From: Flavobacterium aquiphilum | Lineage (GTDB): Bacteria; Bacteroidota; Bacteroidia; Flavobacteriales; Flavobacteriaceae | Assembly: GCF_027111335.1 (NCBI RefSeq) | Contig: NZ_CP114288.1 | Location: forward strand, 1,612,001 to 1,676,000 | Direction of reading: 5' to 3' | DNA: 64,000 nucleotides | Part shown: piece by piece, positions 48,287 through 55,874 of the stretch | How positions within the stretch are numbered: position 1 is the stretch's first letter | Layout of the letters: every line of letters begins with the position of its first letter | The notes under the pieces: generated by a model | What the model saw: the letters and a program-made list of their open reading frames with translations, nothing else | Databases searched by the model: none | Told to the model about the DNA's origin: nothing | Made by a program: the position numbers and the translations under genes

Positions 48287-49141
48287 TTAATAATCTGAAT
48301 TGCCTCCAGTGTTGTAATTTTGTTCCAAAGCATTTGCAAGTTGTGCGTCATTTGGTGCTTTACCGTGCCAAGCGTGGCTGTACATCATGTAATCAACACC
48401 ATTACCCATTTCAGTATGTAGCAATACACAAACTGGTTTTCCTTTTCCGGTTCTTGCTTTTGCTTCATTCATTCCGCCAATGATAGCTTCGATGTCATTT
48501 CCTTTTGTGATTTCAACAACTTCCCAGTCAAAAGCTTCAAATTTGGCTTTTAGGCTTCCCATTGCTAAAACTTCGTCGGTGGTACCGTCAATTTGTTTTC
48601 CGTTAAGGTCAACAGTTGCAATAAGGTTGTCTACATTTTTTGCGGAAGCATACATAATAGCTTCCCAGTTTTGACCTTCCTGTAATTCACCGTCACCGTG
48701 AAGTGTGTAAACTAGGTGGTTGTCTTTGTTTAGTTTTTTAGCCTGAGCCGCACCAATTGCAACAGATAATCCTTGTCCCAATGAACCTGAAGCAATACGT
48801 ACTCCCGGTAAATTGTCATGTGTTGTTGGGTGTCCTTGTAATCTTGAATTGATCAAACGGAAAGTTCCCAATTCTTTTACCGGAAAATAACCGCTTCTTG
48901 CCAAAACGCTATAGAATACAGGTGAAATATGACCGTTTGAAAGGAAGAATAAATCTTCTCCAATTCCGTCCATTGTAAAGGTTTCATTGCGATCCATTAT
49001 GTTTTGGTATAAGGCCACTAAAAATTCGGTACATCCAAGAGACCCTCCCGGGTGACCTGAATTAACAGCATGAACCATACGAAGAATATCTCTTCTTACT
49101 TGGATAGTTAAATCGTTTAATTGTTGTGTGTTAGGCTTCAT
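48287..49141 (-). CDS. Transketolase, N-terminal (thiamine-diphosphate) subunit
   Basis: 284 residues. ThDP domain: AVNSGHPGGSLGCTEFLVAL, LSNGHISPVFYSVLARSGYF, IASGSLGQGLSVAIGAAQAK, the metal/ThDP motif TLHGDGELQEGQNWEAIMYA, and ATVDLNGKQIDG. Forms an active enzyme only with the downstream C-terminal subunit. Confidence 0.93.
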   Translation of the reverse strand: MKPNTQQLNDLTIQVRRDILRMVHAVNSGHPGGSLGCTEFLVALYQNIMDRNETFTMDGIGEDLFFLSNGHISPVFYSVLARSGYFPVKELGTFRLINSRLQGHPTTHDNLPGVRIASGSLGQGLSVAIGAAQAKKLNKDNHLVYTLHGDGELQEGQNWEAIMYASAKNVDNLIATVDLNGKQIDGTTDEVLAMGSLKAKFEAFDWEVVEITKGNDIEAIIGGMNEAKARTGKGKPVCVLLHTEMGNGVDYMMYSHAWHGKAPNDAQLANALEQNYNTGGNSDY

Positions 49142-49482
49142 TTTTTATGTAAAAGTTAAACTGGTGCAAAAGTAATTTTTTTTTGCAGTACGGCAAATGA
49201 TTTCAAGAGCAATTTCAATGCTAAAGACAATTTCGATGAAATTAAAACATCTAATGGACTCTTGATTTCCGAATAGTTTTGGGGTGTTTACATGGGGTAC
49301 AGGGACTTACTTACGTCAATGTTTATAAAGCTGCTTTCTCAACGTGGCAGGGCTTTATATAAGCAACCGGTTGCGTAAATTAATGGTTTGGTGCTATCCG
49401 TTATCTGATTGTTTTAATACAAATTTCTTCTGGTCAATTAGGAAGAGTAAATGAAAAATATTCACAAAATTCTGTAAAAAAT
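49142..49482. other. Intergenic region between rhodanese and transketolase genes
   Basis: No credible ORF. Holds the transketolase promoter at its right-facing minus-strand side (49167-49196); otherwise nothing recognised. Confidence 0.5.
49167..49196 (-). promoter_or_regulatory. Transketolase operon promoter
   Basis: On the minus strand: TTG (49196-49194), 19 bp, TACTTTTG (49174-49167), an exact TTG-N19-TAnnTTTG Bacteroidota promoter 25 bp before the start codon. Confidence 0.75.
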
Positions 49483-49797
49483 TTATATTTTATTTTTCAG
49501 GCTACTCCATCCACCGCCATTGTGAACATCGGTATAGCCGTGAGCTTTCAGGATGTTTTTAGCCGAAGCGCTTCTCATTCCCGAAGCACAACAGGTAATG
49601 ATGATTTTGTTTTTGTCTTTTAATTGATTCAGGTTGTTTTTTAAAACATCTACGGGAATATTGATAGCTCCTTTGATATGTCCGCCGGAAAATTCACCTT
49701 TGCTTCTCACGTCTAGGATAATGGCACCTTTTTTTATAAGTTCGGTATAATTTACAGTTGTCCCGAAACCGAATAACTTTTGAAGTATTTTTATCAT
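49483..49797 (-). CDS. Single-domain rhodanese
   Basis: 104 residues. Rhodanese fold: GAIILDVRSKGEFSGGHIKG, AINIPVDVLKNNLNQLKDKN, active-site loop IITCCASGMRSASAKNIL with the catalytic Cys (CCASGMR), HGYTDVHNGGGWSSL. Sulfur transfer in cytoplasm. Ten bases after another rhodanese gene in the same operon. Confidence 0.9.
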   Translation of the reverse strand: MIKILQKLFGFGTTVNYTELIKKGAIILDVRSKGEFSGGHIKGAINIPVDVLKNNLNQLKDKNKIIITCCASGMRSASAKNILKAHGYTDVHNGGGWSSLKNKI

Positions 49798-49807
49798 TTT
49801 TATTTTT

Positions 49808-50086
49808 TTACTTGGATTGATAATAATTGACGTCTAACCACGAACCACCATTGTAGCAGTCGATTCCTTTTTGCGAAAGATAGTGTTGCGCTTGTCCGCT
49901 TCGATTCCCGGAAGCACAGCAAAGGATTAATGGCATTTTTAGGTTTTCAATTTCTTCAATGCGGGTTTGAATTTCGCCCAAAGGAATGTTGATGGAACCG
50001 GCAACATGTCCGCCCATAAATTCTTCGCGGGTTCGCACATCTACAATGGTGCCTTGATTTTCTTTAATTATATTTTCTAATGTCAT
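49808..50086 (-). CDS. Single-domain rhodanese
   Basis: 92 residues from MTLENIIKENQGTIVDVRTR. The frame stays open upstream to 50209, but that extension would run into the tracrRNA terminator and lacks rhodanese sequence, so the short start is chosen. Motifs: EEFMGGHVAGSINIPLGEIQ, ILCCASGNRSGQAQHYLSQK (catalytic CCASGNR). Tandem paralogue of the next gene. Confidence 0.9.
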   Translation of the reverse strand: MTLENIIKENQGTIVDVRTREEFMGGHVAGSINIPLGEIQTRIEEIENLKMPLILCCASGNRSGQAQHYLSQKGIDCYNGGSWLDVNYYQSK

Positions 50087-50206
50087 AAAAGTGTTTGTTT
50101 TTGGATTTGATGACAAAAGTAAAGGAGAGAATTTTGTTTTTTGGTAACAAAAGTTACATAAGGGAAAACGCAGGAAAAATTGAGAAATAAAATTGCTAAA
50201 AGAAAA

Positions 50207-50297
50207 CAAAAAAGTCCCACCGAAGCAGGACTAAAGATTTTCATCTACGGCATATAGCCTTATTGTGATAAGATTAAAGATTAGAATTGTTTTAATC
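50207..50297 (-). ncRNA. tracrRNA of type II-C CRISPR-Cas
   Basis: Minus-strand order: a TAAGTTTG -7 box (50310-50303), then an anti-repeat candidate ending TTATCACAAT, the conserved ACAATAAGGC word, a GGC-TATAT-GCC hairpin, an AGAT-GAAA-ATCT hairpin, and a terminator AGTCCTGC-TTCG-GTGGGACT plus six T (50208-50232). This matches type II-C tracrRNA layout (compare the CAATAAGGC of Neisseria). It is divergent from cas9, 100 bp away. Confidence 0.85.
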
Positions 50298-50397
50298 TGA
50301 TGCAAACTTAAATAAAAAAGTTGTAATTACATAAGAAAAATAGTAAATAATAAGATTTTTTATTTGTAGTTTTAGAAAGTTAAAAAACCAGAAGATT

Positions 50398-51663
50398 ATG
50401 GCGAAAATTTTAGGATTGGATTTAGGGACAAACTCGATTGGGTGGGCGATTGTTGATGATGTTGATAATAAAATTATCGACTCAGGTGTTAGAATATTTC
50501 CAGAAGGAGTTATTGCAAAGACTATTGGTTCAGGAGATAAAGAAGAAAGCAAGAATGCTAAAAGACGAAATGGCAGACAACTTAGAAAGCAATTTTACCG
50601 AAAGAGATTAAGAAAAATAAAATTATTAAGAACTCTTATTAATTTTAACATGTGTCCTTTGAGGCATGATGAACTTGATGTTTGGAGCAAATGGGATAAG
50701 CAAAAAAAGAAAGAAGGAAGAATGGCTCCAGAATTATCTCTTCCTAGTAATCATATTTATAATTTATGGCTAAAACAAAATCCATATCAATTAAGAGATA
50801 AAGCTTTAAATGAGGATTTAACGTTAGAAGAGTTTGGAAGAGTTTTATATCACTTAATTCAAAGAAGAGGGTTTTTAAGTAATAGAAAAGGTAAAGATGA
50901 TGGAGCAATTTACAAAGGAAAAGAAAATGTAAAAGGAATTGATGCTACTCAGAAAGAATTAGAAAACTCTACTTTAGGGAAATATCTGTTTAATATTTTA
51001 CCAAAAGAAGGAGAGCCTTATAAAATCATTCAAGATGAAGCCGGAAATGAGTTAAGAGTTAGATCCAGATACACATTGAGAGATATGTATGTTACGGAAT
51101 TTGAAGCAATTTGGAATAGACAATCACATCAACTTGGTTTAGATGTTATTGATTATTTAAATGTGAAAACAAGGCTTTTGAATGGTAGTATAAGAAACAA
51201 AAGGAATAATAAAAAAATTGAACATCTTAAATTAACAAAAGGGTCTGAAAATGTAGAGATTATTACTCTAAATGAAGGTAAGGAGAAATTGTTTTTAAAA
51301 GTGACCACTAAATTACCATTGAAAGAATTTTTGGCTGGTAAAATTGAAAATGATGACGAAGGAAATCTAAAGTTTAAAAGTAGTGAAAGTGTTTTGTTTT
51401 GGCAGAGACCATTACAATCTCAAAAGAAATTATTAGCGAAATGTAGATTTGAGACTGACTTGAAAGATGAAATAGGGAAATATATTCAAAAAGGAAAAAC
51501 ACCTTGCCATTTATCTCATCCTTTGTTTGAAGAATTTAGAGCCTATAAGTTTATAAATAATATTGAATATGGAAAAAAACAACGTCTTGAAGAATCTCAA
51601 AGATTAGAAGTTTTAGAGTTAATCTCGAGCAATATAAATATGTTGATGTCCATAATTTTGTGA
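50398..51663 (+). pseudogene. cas9: cas9 (type II-C), 5' third only, truncated
   Basis: ORF of 421 residues where about 1,400 are expected. Present: RuvC-I KILGLDLGTNSIGWAIV (Asp7-equivalent), arginine-rich bridge helix (AKRRNGRQLRKQFYRKRLRK), RRGF motif (LIQRRGFLSNRK), and part of the REC lobe ending near HPLFEEFRAYKFINNIEYG. Missing: RuvC-II, HNH, RuvC-III and the PAM-interacting domain. Cas9 similarity ends around 51590-51630; the last residues (NINMLMSIIL) are out-of-frame transposase sequence. Confidence 0.92.
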
Positions 51664-51716
51664 TAATGCCCAATCATGTTCATATGATTATTGAAATTGA
51701 TAAGAAGAAATTAACG

Positions 51717-51744
51717 GTAGGGACAGGTCGCGACCTGTCCGTAC
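51717..51744. repeat. 28-bp near-perfect palindrome in RAYT remnant
   Basis: The core 51721-51740 (GGACAGGTCGCGACCTGTCC) is a perfect palindrome; extended to 28 bp (GTAG...GTAC) with one mismatched pair. Same length and end design as 20729-20756. Confidence 0.8.
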
Positions 51745-51810
51745 ATTTGTTGGAAGGCGACCTGTCCGTACATTTGTTGGAAGGCGATCAGTCCGTGCAC
51801 CTGTTGGAAG
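51730..51810 (+). repeat. 27-bp tandem repeat (x3 plus partial)
   Basis: Units 51730-51756, 51757-51783 (identical) and 51784-51810 (five changes), then a partial unit. Each codes for nine residues (GDLSVHLLE), so copy number can change without frameshift. Begins within the palindrome above. Confidence 0.85.
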
Positions 51811-52042
51811 GTAATCTGTCCGTACAGGATAAAAAAATAAAAATAAAATCATTGTCAAGTTTGATGGGAGCCTTTAAAACAACATCGTCAAAAATGATTC
51901 ATCAGGTTGGTTTTGCAGATTTTGCCTGGCAACGATCTTTTCATGATCATATTATTCGAAATGAGCGATCTTATTAAAATATAAGTAATTACATTGACTC
52001 GAATCCTGAAAAATGGGTGGTAGATACTTTTTTTGAAAATCA

Positions 52043-52372
52043 TTAAAACAATTCCAATTGTGTGGGTTGAGGTTCTTTTGGTATTTCGGCTTTGCCCCAA
52101 AAATTTTGGATATTGCCGAATTGTTTGTCGGTAATGCGTAAAACGCTTACTTTTCCTAACGGAGGTAAAAGTTTATGAATACGTTTTTCATGTACATCGG
52201 CACTTTCTGCACTGGCACAATGACGCACATAAACGGAATATTGCATCATGGAGAACCCATCTTTAAGCAAATTGTTTCGAAATCCCGAAGCGTTTCTTCG
52301 GTCTTTTTTGGTTTCCGTCGGTAAATCAAAAAATACAAATAGCCACATAATCCGATAGGCATTTAGCTCCAT
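52043..52372 (-). CDS. cas2: CRISPR-associated endonuclease Cas2
   Basis: 109 residues. Cas2 fold start WLFVFFDLPTETKKDRRNAS with the metal-binding Asp, GFSMMQYSVYVRHC, VSVLRITDKQFGNIQNFWG, and the type II-C tail ending QPTQLELF. Looks intact. Forms the adaptation complex with Cas1, overlapping cas1 by 10 bp. Oriented towards the cas9 remnant rather than away from it. Confidence 0.95.
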   Translation of the reverse strand: MELNAYRIMWLFVFFDLPTETKKDRRNASGFRNNLLKDGFSMMQYSVYVRHCASAESADVHEKRIHKLLPPLGKVSVLRITDKQFGNIQNFWGKAEIPKEPQPTQLELF

Positions 52373-53256
52373 AATTTTGGATATTTAATCTTTTTTCGTT
52401 CGCCTGTATAACATTGTTGCAAGGAACTAGCCGTTTTTTGTAAAGCCACCATCAGCGGACTTTTCTCCTCTTTGAAGTAAACGGTCTTAGTAAGAACTTG
52501 TAAAAGTTCGGATTTAATTTTGGTGTTTAGTTCCTGTTCGTCATAGGTTTGCATGATTTCAAAAACCTTTTCATCTATCAACGGCCTAAAGGGTTCCATA
52601 ATATCATCGGCGAGGGCAAATGGATTGTATTTACTTTTATGATGGATTCCCAAAGTGTTTAATAAACCGCTTCCGGATAAGGATCTGGCTGTAGCGGCCC
52701 TCAAAATGGCGTAGCCATAATTGAGAAAGCTATTGGGATAATCACCAAAGCGCTCCCTTCTGAAATTTATGTCGTAGGTATCAAAAAATGATTTCCAATA
52801 CTGTCCTGCGGCAACACCTTCCATGTTGGAGCTGTCTCCGCTTAAAACCTTGGAAGCCAAAAAATCAAAAGAATTTTTATTTCCGGAAATAGTTTTCAAA
52901 AGGATTCCCTGATTGGTGATTTTTTCAATAATGGTTTGTTGCCATAATTGTTTTTTTAGAGGAACCGAAGCCTCAATCTGATTCTTGAAAATTTCCTGCT
53001 GTATGTAGTGACTGTTGAGGTTCAGGAACATTCCATTAGGTAAATGGTTTTTGCCGCAAATAATAATTGCGGTGTTGTTTTCGACCAATAAATTCATCGC
53101 TGGTAAACTGATGTAAATTTCCTGATGATCCAAAACTAAAAAGCCAATATCTTCGATAGGGATAGTACTTTCCCGAATTTCTGATAGAATGACTAATTGT
53201 GAATTTTTGGTAGTAATGGAGGTTTTGTTTTCTATTAAGATGGATCTTTTTATCAT
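52363..53256 (-). CDS. cas1: CRISPR-associated endonuclease Cas1 (type II)
   Basis: 297 residues, normal length. IKRSILIENKTSITTKNSQL, IPIEDIGFLVLDHQEIYISL, catalytic Glu region SSNMEGVAAGQYWKSFF, and GIHHKSKYNPFALADDIMEP with the catalytic His and acidic residues. No disruption seen. Integrates spacers with Cas2. In this locus there is neither an array nor a complete cas9 to serve. Confidence 0.95.
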   Translation of the reverse strand: MIKRSILIENKTSITTKNSQLVILSEIRESTIPIEDIGFLVLDHQEIYISLPAMNLLVENNTAIIICGKNHLPNGMFLNLNSHYIQQEIFKNQIEASVPLKKQLWQQTIIEKITNQGILLKTISGNKNSFDFLASKVLSGDSSNMEGVAAGQYWKSFFDTYDINFRRERFGDYPNSFLNYGYAILRAATARSLSGSGLLNTLGIHHKSKYNPFALADDIMEPFRPLIDEKVFEIMQTYDEQELNTKIKSELLQVLTKTVYFKEEKSPLMVALQKTASSLQQCYTGERKKIKYPKLWS

Positions 53257-53345
53257 AATTTGGATAGAATTTGATTTTGTGTATCTAATTTACTATTAAT
53301 TAGTGTAATAGCTGTTGTTTTTGGAGTTTTTATGTTCTGTAAATC

Positions 53346-53439
53346 GCGTAAGGGATGGAAGCGGCATCCTCGTAGTGAAACGAAGAGATATAGCGTACAG
53401 CCCGACAGCGCCGTAGCTTGCGGAGGTGGTGTTACGCCC
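53346..53439 (+). repeat. Structured dispersed repeat, copy D
   Basis: GCGTAAGGGATGGAAGCGGC, ATCC, short stem CCTCGT/ACGAAG (one wobble), GATATAGCGTACAGCCCGAC, ending GTTACGCCC (inverted to GCGTAA). Same family as 9584, 18897 and 47041. It flanks the cas1 side of the rearranged CRISPR locus. Confidence 0.75.
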
Positions 53440-53497
53440 AAATAGAGTTCATTGTTAAATAAAATCTTAAATTCTGAATCTTAAATCTTAAATAAAT

Positions 53498-53505
53498 TAT
53501 CTTTG
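53498..53505 (+). promoter_or_regulatory. -7 box (TATCTTTG) of tgt
   Basis: TATCTTTG ends 20 bp before ATG 53526. Confidence 0.5.
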
Positions 53506-53525
53506 CCGACTGATAAAAAGTCTAT

Positions 53526-54656
53526 ATGAAGTTTGATTTACTAAAAACAGATCCGCAATCAAAAGCCCGTGCGGGAAGTATCACCACTGATCACGGTGTA
53601 ATTGAAACACCTATTTTTATGCCCGTTGGAACTGCTGCTTCAGTAAAAGGAGTACACCAAAGGGAATTGAGAGAAGAAATAAACCCAGATATTATTCTTG
53701 GAAATACTTATCATTTGTATTTGCGTCCGCAAACTGAAATTCTTGAAAAAGCAGGGGGATTGCACAAATTCATGAATTGGGACCGAAATATTTTGACCGA
53801 TTCTGGAGGGTATCAAGTGTATTCTCTTTCGGGTAACCGAAAAATTAAGGAAGAGGGGGTAAAGTTTAAATCGCATATTGACGGTTCTTATCATTTTTTT
53901 TCACCTGAGAGTGTGATGGAAATCCAACGTACCATAGGTGCCGATATTATCATGGCTTTTGATGAGTGTACGCCGTATCCTTGTGATTACCGTTACGCAC
54001 AACGCTCAATGCACATGACACACCGTTGGTTGGACCGTTGTATCAATCATTTAGAAAAACTACCTTTTAAATACGGTTACCAGCAAACGTTTTTTCCAAT
54101 TGTTCAGGGAAGTACTTATAAAGATTTGCGTCGTCAATCGGCGGAGTATATTGCTAATTCCGGTCAACAAGGAAATGCCATTGGCGGACTTTCAGTAGGG
54201 GAGCCTGCAGAAGAAATGTACGCAATGACCGAAGTGGTTTGTGAGATCCTGCCTGAAGACAAGCCAAGATATTTAATGGGTGTAGGAACTCCGATTAATA
54301 TTTTGGAAAATATCGCGCTTGGAATCGACATGTTTGATTGTGTGATGCCTACACGTAATGCCAGAAACGGTATGTTGTTTACTGCAAATGGATCGATCAA
54401 TATTAAAAATAAGAAGTGGGAAGCCGATTTCTCTCCAATTGATGAAATGGGGCACACTTTTGTGGATTTGGAATATTCTAAAGCTTATTTACGTCATTTA
54501 TTCGCAGCCAACGAATATTTAGGGAAACAAATTGCAACGATACACAATCTTGGTTTTTATATGTGGCTGGTTCGTGAGGCAAGAAAACATATCTTAGCAG
54601 GTGATTTCAAGCCATGGAAAGAGATGATGGTTAAAAATATGAGCCAACGATTATAA
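53526..54656 (+). CDS. tgt: tRNA-guanine transglycosylase
   Basis: 376 residues. TIM-barrel motifs: TPIFMPVGTAASVKGV, ILGNTYHLYLRPQTEI, LTDSGGYQVYSL (catalytic Asp region), MAFDECTPYP, AIGGLSVGEP, MGVGTPINILENIALGIDMF, CVMPTRNARNG. Exchanges guanine-34 for preQ1 (queuosine pathway). The usual C-x-C-x2-C...H zinc site before the conserved KAYLRHL is replaced by SPIDEMGHTFVDLEYS, with no cysteine. Confidence 0.93.
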   Translation: MKFDLLKTDPQSKARAGSITTDHGVIETPIFMPVGTAASVKGVHQRELREEINPDIILGNTYHLYLRPQTEILEKAGGLHKFMNWDRNILTDSGGYQVYSLSGNRKIKEEGVKFKSHIDGSYHFFSPESVMEIQRTIGADIIMAFDECTPYPCDYRYAQRSMHMTHRWLDRCINHLEKLPFKYGYQQTFFPIVQGSTYKDLRRQSAEYIANSGQQGNAIGGLSVGEPAEEMYAMTEVVCEILPEDKPRYLMGVGTPINILENIALGIDMFDCVMPTRNARNGMLFTANGSINIKNKKWEADFSPIDEMGHTFVDLEYSKAYLRHLFAANEYLGKQIATIHNLGFYMWLVREARKHILAGDFKPWKEMMVKNMSQRL

Positions 54657-54780
54657 AGTTAGAAATTAGAAGTTAGAAATTAGAAATAATGGAGTGAATG
54701 TTAAATTAGTTTTTCTCTTTTATTTTAATTTCCAGCTTTTAGACTTAATTTCTAACCTCTAACCTCTAACCTCTAACTTC
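54656..54780. repeat. TTAGAAGTTAGAA ... CTCTAACCTCTAAC simple repeat pair
   Basis: Repeats of AGTTAGAAATTAGA (54659-54686) and of CTCTAACCTCTAAC (54751-54780) are complementary and could form a long hairpin between tgt and lptF/G. The same words occur in the riboswitch insert at 22402-22475. Confidence 0.6.
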
Positions 54781-54782
54781 GT

Positions 54783-55874
54783 ATGAAATTAACAATAATT
54801 GACAAATACATTTTAAAAAGATATTTAGCCACTTTTGCGGTGATGCTTTTGTTATTTGCCCCAATTGGGATTGTTATAGATATTTCGGAAAAGATCAATA
54901 AAATGCTTCAGAATCAAGTTCCGGTTCTGAAAATTGCAATTTATTATTATCATTTTACGATCTATTTCATGAACAATCTTTTTCCGATATTTTTGTTTTT
55001 ATCGGTGATTTGGTTTACATCAAAATTGGCAAACAATACGGAGATTATTGCTATTTTAAGTTCCGGGATTTCGTTTACGCGTTTTATGCGGCCTTATATT
55101 ATTGGAGCTTCGATTGTTTCTGTTATAGTTTTGCTCATGGGATTTTGGGTTATTCCAGTGTCCAGTGAGGGGTATAATAATTTTAGGTACACCTACCTCC
55201 GGAATGATGGAAAAGCACTTATGCGGGGCGATAATACTGATGTTTACAGACAGATAAATGATAATGATTTTATTTATGTAAACAGTTTTAATACAGAGTC
55301 TCAGACGGCTTATAATTTTTCTTTGGAACGATTTAAAAAAGAGAAACTGGAATACAAAATTACAGCCAGCAGAATCCAATGGAACCCAAAAGAAAAGAAT
55401 TACACCTTGTATGATTACACCAAAAGAATTGTTGGAACTGAAGGCGATGTGATTGAAAAAGCTCCTGAAAAAAAGATGAAATTTACTTTTGACCTGGAGG
55501 ATTTGACACCGGTAGTTTATATTGCCGAAACCTTGAGCCTTGGTGATTTGAATGCTTTTATTGATAAGGAAAGAAAGCGTGGTTCATCAAATATCAATGT
55601 CTATTTGGTTGTTTTATATAAAAAATACAGCGTTCCTGTTTCGGCCTTTATTTTGACTATTATTGCTGTTTCTGTGTCTGCAATGAAACGAAGAGGGGGA
55701 ATGGGAGTAAATCTAGCCATCGGAATTGCAGTGGCTTTCTCATTTGTCTTTTTTGATAAAATATTTGGCGTATTGGCCGAAAAATCTACATTTTCACCTC
55801 TTATAGCGGTTTGGTTACCGAATGTCTTTTTTGGAATATTAGCCGTTTACTTATTACGAAATGCAAAACGATAA
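54783..55874 (+). CDS. LptF/LptG-family LPS export permease
   Basis: 363 residues. YjgP/YjgQ family: N-terminal helices (IDKYILKRYLATFAVMLLLF, IGIVIDISEKINKML), periplasmic beta-jellyroll (~140-255), and C-terminal helices (VPVSAFILTIIAVSVSAMKR, GMGVNLAIGIAVAFSFVFFD). Part of the Lpt ABC complex that extracts LPS from the inner membrane. Overlaps the next gene by 14 bp. Confidence 0.9.
   Translation: MKLTIIDKYILKRYLATFAVMLLLFAPIGIVIDISEKINKMLQNQVPVLKIAIYYYHFTIYFMNNLFPIFLFLSVIWFTSKLANNTEIIAILSSGISFTRFMRPYIIGASIVSVIVLLMGFWVIPVSSEGYNNFRYTYLRNDGKALMRGDNTDVYRQINDNDFIYVNSFNTESQTAYNFSLERFKKEKLEYKITASRIQWNPKEKNYTLYDYTKRIVGTEGDVIEKAPEKKMKFTFDLEDLTPVVYIAETLSLGDLNAFIDKERKRGSSNINVYLVVLYKKYSVPVSAFILTIIAVSVSAMKRRGGMGVNLAIGIAVAFSFVFFDKIFGVLAEKSTFSPLIAVWLPNVFFGILAVYLLRNAKR

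Larger units (their letters stand above)
51626..52046 (+). pseudogene. REP-associated tyrosine transposase (RAYT/Y1_Tnp) remnant
   Basis: The frame YKYVDVHNFVIMPNHVHMII carries the HUH motif; the later LSSLMGAFKTTSSKMIHQ, FAWQRSFHDHIIRNERSY and, after an in-frame TAA at 51975-51977, NISNYIDSNPEKWVVDTFFE complete the RAYT C-terminus. The N-terminal ~60 residues are missing and a Gln codon appears mutated to stop. A repetitive GDLSVHLLE insert interrupts the middle. Its stop overlaps the convergent cas2 stop. Confidence 0.88.

Noticed and set aside
49808..50209. Long start of the second rhodanese (133 residues)
   Set aside because: The extra 41 residues show no rhodanese sequence and the start overlaps the tracrRNA terminator; MTLEN at 50086 is the natural start.
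50261..50310. Repeat-like sequence upstream of cas9 that might be a CRISPR repeat
   Set aside because: It occurs once and has no spacers; it is better read as the anti-repeat part of the tracrRNA on the minus strand.
51730..51830. Tandem 27-bp units that could look like a CRISPR array
   Set aside because: Units abut without spacers, keep the reading frame and lie inside a RAYT coding sequence.
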